NCBI RefSeq assembly: GCF_014842075.1
Contig: NZ_JACYVA010000004.1
Span: forward strand, 248,001 to 312,000
Length of the DNA: 64,000 bases
From: Sphingomonas sp. CFBP 13720
GTDB lineage: Bacteria > Pseudomonadota > Alphaproteobacteria > Sphingomonadales > Sphingomonadaceae
Direction: 5' to 3'
The notes beneath the pieces are model-generated. The model did no database searches, was not told the origin of the DNA, and saw only the letters and a program-made list of their open reading frames with translations. The translations under genes were made by a program, and so were the position numbers. Below, piece by piece: positions 62,755-64,000 of the stretch (position 1 is its first letter; each line of letters starts with the position of its first letter).

Positions 62755-64000
62755 ATGGCGCCCGGAAGCGCGACGGGCTACGTCGATGGCATGGCAGATT
62801 CCGCGCACGATCCACATGCTCCCGACCCATCCGTCCGGCGTGAGGGCGCATCCGGTACTGCTGCCGAAGCGCCGTCCGACCCGGTCGACGCGATGGTCGA
62901 TGCCGCGACGGAAGAACTGCGGCGCGACCGGTTGCTGGCATCGCTGACGCTGATCGCGGGGGCGGGGCTGGTGCTGGCGCTGCCGTTCGCGTTGCAGGCG
63001 GGTGCGCGGTTCTTCCTGCCGCTCACCGCCGCCGTCGTCATCGCGATCGCGCTGGTGCCGTTGCTGGAGTGGCAGGAGCGGCATCGCGTGCCCGCGCCGC
63101 TGGCAGCGTTCTTCTGCGTGATGCTGTTCCTGATCGTCGCCAATGGTGCGCTGGCGTCGATCGTGGTGCCGGCATGGGGGTGGGCGCAGATCCTGCCCGA
63201 CCGGATCGATCGGGTGCAGCAGAATATCGCCCCGCTGATCGACTTTTACGCCAGTCTCGAAAAATTCGTGAACGGCCTGATCGCGGGCGTCGCCACCGCG
63301 CCGACGCGACAGACGACCAGCAGCGTGGCGCCGCCGACGTCGCTGCTCGACCTGTTCACCACCTCCGCACCGTCCGCGCTGCTCGAGATGTTCTTCGCGA
63401 TCCTTGTCATCTATTTCTTCCTTGCCGGCTGGACCAACCTGCGGCGCGCGGCGATCACCGGCCGCACCAGCTTCGGCGGAGCGATGGCGACCGCGCGGGT
63501 GATCCAGAACGTCGTCGACGATACGTCGGCCTATCTGGGCACGATCACGCTGATCAACCTGATGCTGGGCATCATCGTCGCCATCGCCTTGTGGTTCATC
63601 GGCATGCCGACGCCGCTGATGTGGGGCGGACTGGTCGCGCTGCTCAACTATGTTCCGTATCTGGGGCCGATCTTCGCGGCGCTGTTGCTGGCGCTGGGCG
63701 GGCTGATGACCTTTACCGACGTGTGGTGGGCGCTGTTGCCTGCCGCGATCATGGTCGGGGCGCATCTCGTTGAAGCGAACGTCATCACGCCGCTGGTCGT
63801 CGGTCACCGGTTGACGATCAACCCCCTGATGATCCTGATTACGCTCAGCTTCTGGGGATGGGTGTGGGGCACGCCGGGCGCATTGCTGGCCGTGCCGCTG
63901 CTCATCATCATCCAGACCGTGTTGAAAGGTGCTGGCAAGCCCGACATCGCCGGGTTCCTGTTCGAGCACGGAACGCTCATCCAGGATATGCCTGCGCCGC
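62755..64000 (+). CDS. AI-2E/PerM-family transporter, C-terminus outside window
   Basis: 415 codons visible. Start is uncertain (62755 or 62791; no good ribosome site). An acidic N-terminal stretch is followed by membrane helices LLASLTLIAGAGLVLALPFA, FFLPLTAAVVIAIALVPLLE, APLAAFFCVMLFLIVANGA and others, the PerM block LLNYVPYLGPIFAALLLALG, and HLVEANVITPLVVGHRLTIN, the family hallmark. Reported roles include export of AI-2 and Na+/H+ exchange; substrate here unknown. Confidence 0.88.
   Translation, partial: MAPGSATGYVDGMADSAHDPHAPDPSVRREGASGTAAEAPSDPVDAMVDAATEELRRDRLLASLTLIAGAGLVLALPFALQAGARFFLPLTAAVVIAIALVPLLEWQERHRVPAPLAAFFCVMLFLIVANGALASIVVPAWGWAQILPDRIDRVQQNIAPLIDFYASLEKFVNGLIAGVATAPTRQTTSSVAPPTSLLDLFTTSAPSALLEMFFAILVIYFFLAGWTNLRRAAITGRTSFGGAMATARVIQNVVDDTSAYLGTITLINLMLGIIVAIALWFIGMPTPLMWGGLVALLNYVPYLGPIFAALLLALGGLMTFTDVWWALLPAAIMVGAHLVEANVITPLVVGHRLTINPLMILITLSFWGWVWGTPGALLAVPLLIIIQTVLKGAGKPDIAGFLFEHGTLIQDMPAP

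Overview
The window reads as the chromosome of a high-GC alphaproteobacterium, most likely Sphingomonas or a close sphingomonad. Pointers are the hybrid kinase CckA, a recA preceded by the alphaproteobacterial SOS box GTTC-N7-GTTC, a sphingomonad-style dapA/smpB neighbourhood, DUF3034 beside a secreted truncated globin, and strong G/C wobble bias in almost every gene. Species cannot be named from this sequence alone.

Layout. 1-5.9 kb: 5' part of katG, an OprB-like porin, an MCP-cheW operon with a probably broken gene in front of it, and an Rrf2 regulator. 6-12.5 kb: a stress and signalling cluster (an 18-residue-repeat general-stress protein, a triple-PAS LuxR regulator, a GlsB-type membrane protein, a GGDEF-EAL receptor co-directional with a cupredoxin-like protein) with a decayed IS5-family transposase in it. 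12.5-19.8 kb: DUF3034 outer-membrane protein, exported truncated globin, a 765-residue RTX protein, a PhzF-like enzyme coupled to a DJ-1/PfpI gene that carries an in-frame TAG, and a divergent MocR regulator.

19.8-38.8 kb is accessory in character. A reverse transcriptase of the Abi/UG (defence) type, with a palindrome over its start codon, lies next to an unrecognised ORF. Then come an Ntn acylase and amidohydrolase pair and a TetR-controlled electrophile-detoxification locus (GST, old yellow enzyme, VOC/glyoxalase-like, aldo-keto reductase, SDR, beta-hydroxyacid dehydrogenase) that resembles E. coli nemR-nemA-gloA. A restriction island follows: a type III res gene, a mod gene interrupted by TAG inside an AT-richer recognition region, an Mrr-type nuclease, and a tyrosine integrase that starts 48 bases from the 3' end of tRNA-Pro(UGG).

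38.8-64 kb is core chromosome: tRNA-Pro and tRNA-Ile2(CAU), a small lipoprotein with two strong terminator hairpins, an M28 peptidase, ettA, a NYN protein, an operon slt-greB-K+/H+ antiporter, dapA, a hybrid kinase, smpB, a DUF2062 protein, an M13 peptidase, cckA plus a single-domain receiver, recA, a GST, a histidine phosphatase overlapping nnrD (NAD(P)HX dehydratase), and the start of an AI-2E/PerM transporter cut by the window end.

The best candidates for something new are the reverse-transcriptase locus, the amber-split mosaic mod gene and the possible shared EcfG-type promoters of the stress cluster. All functional statements are read from sequence; no database search was run.
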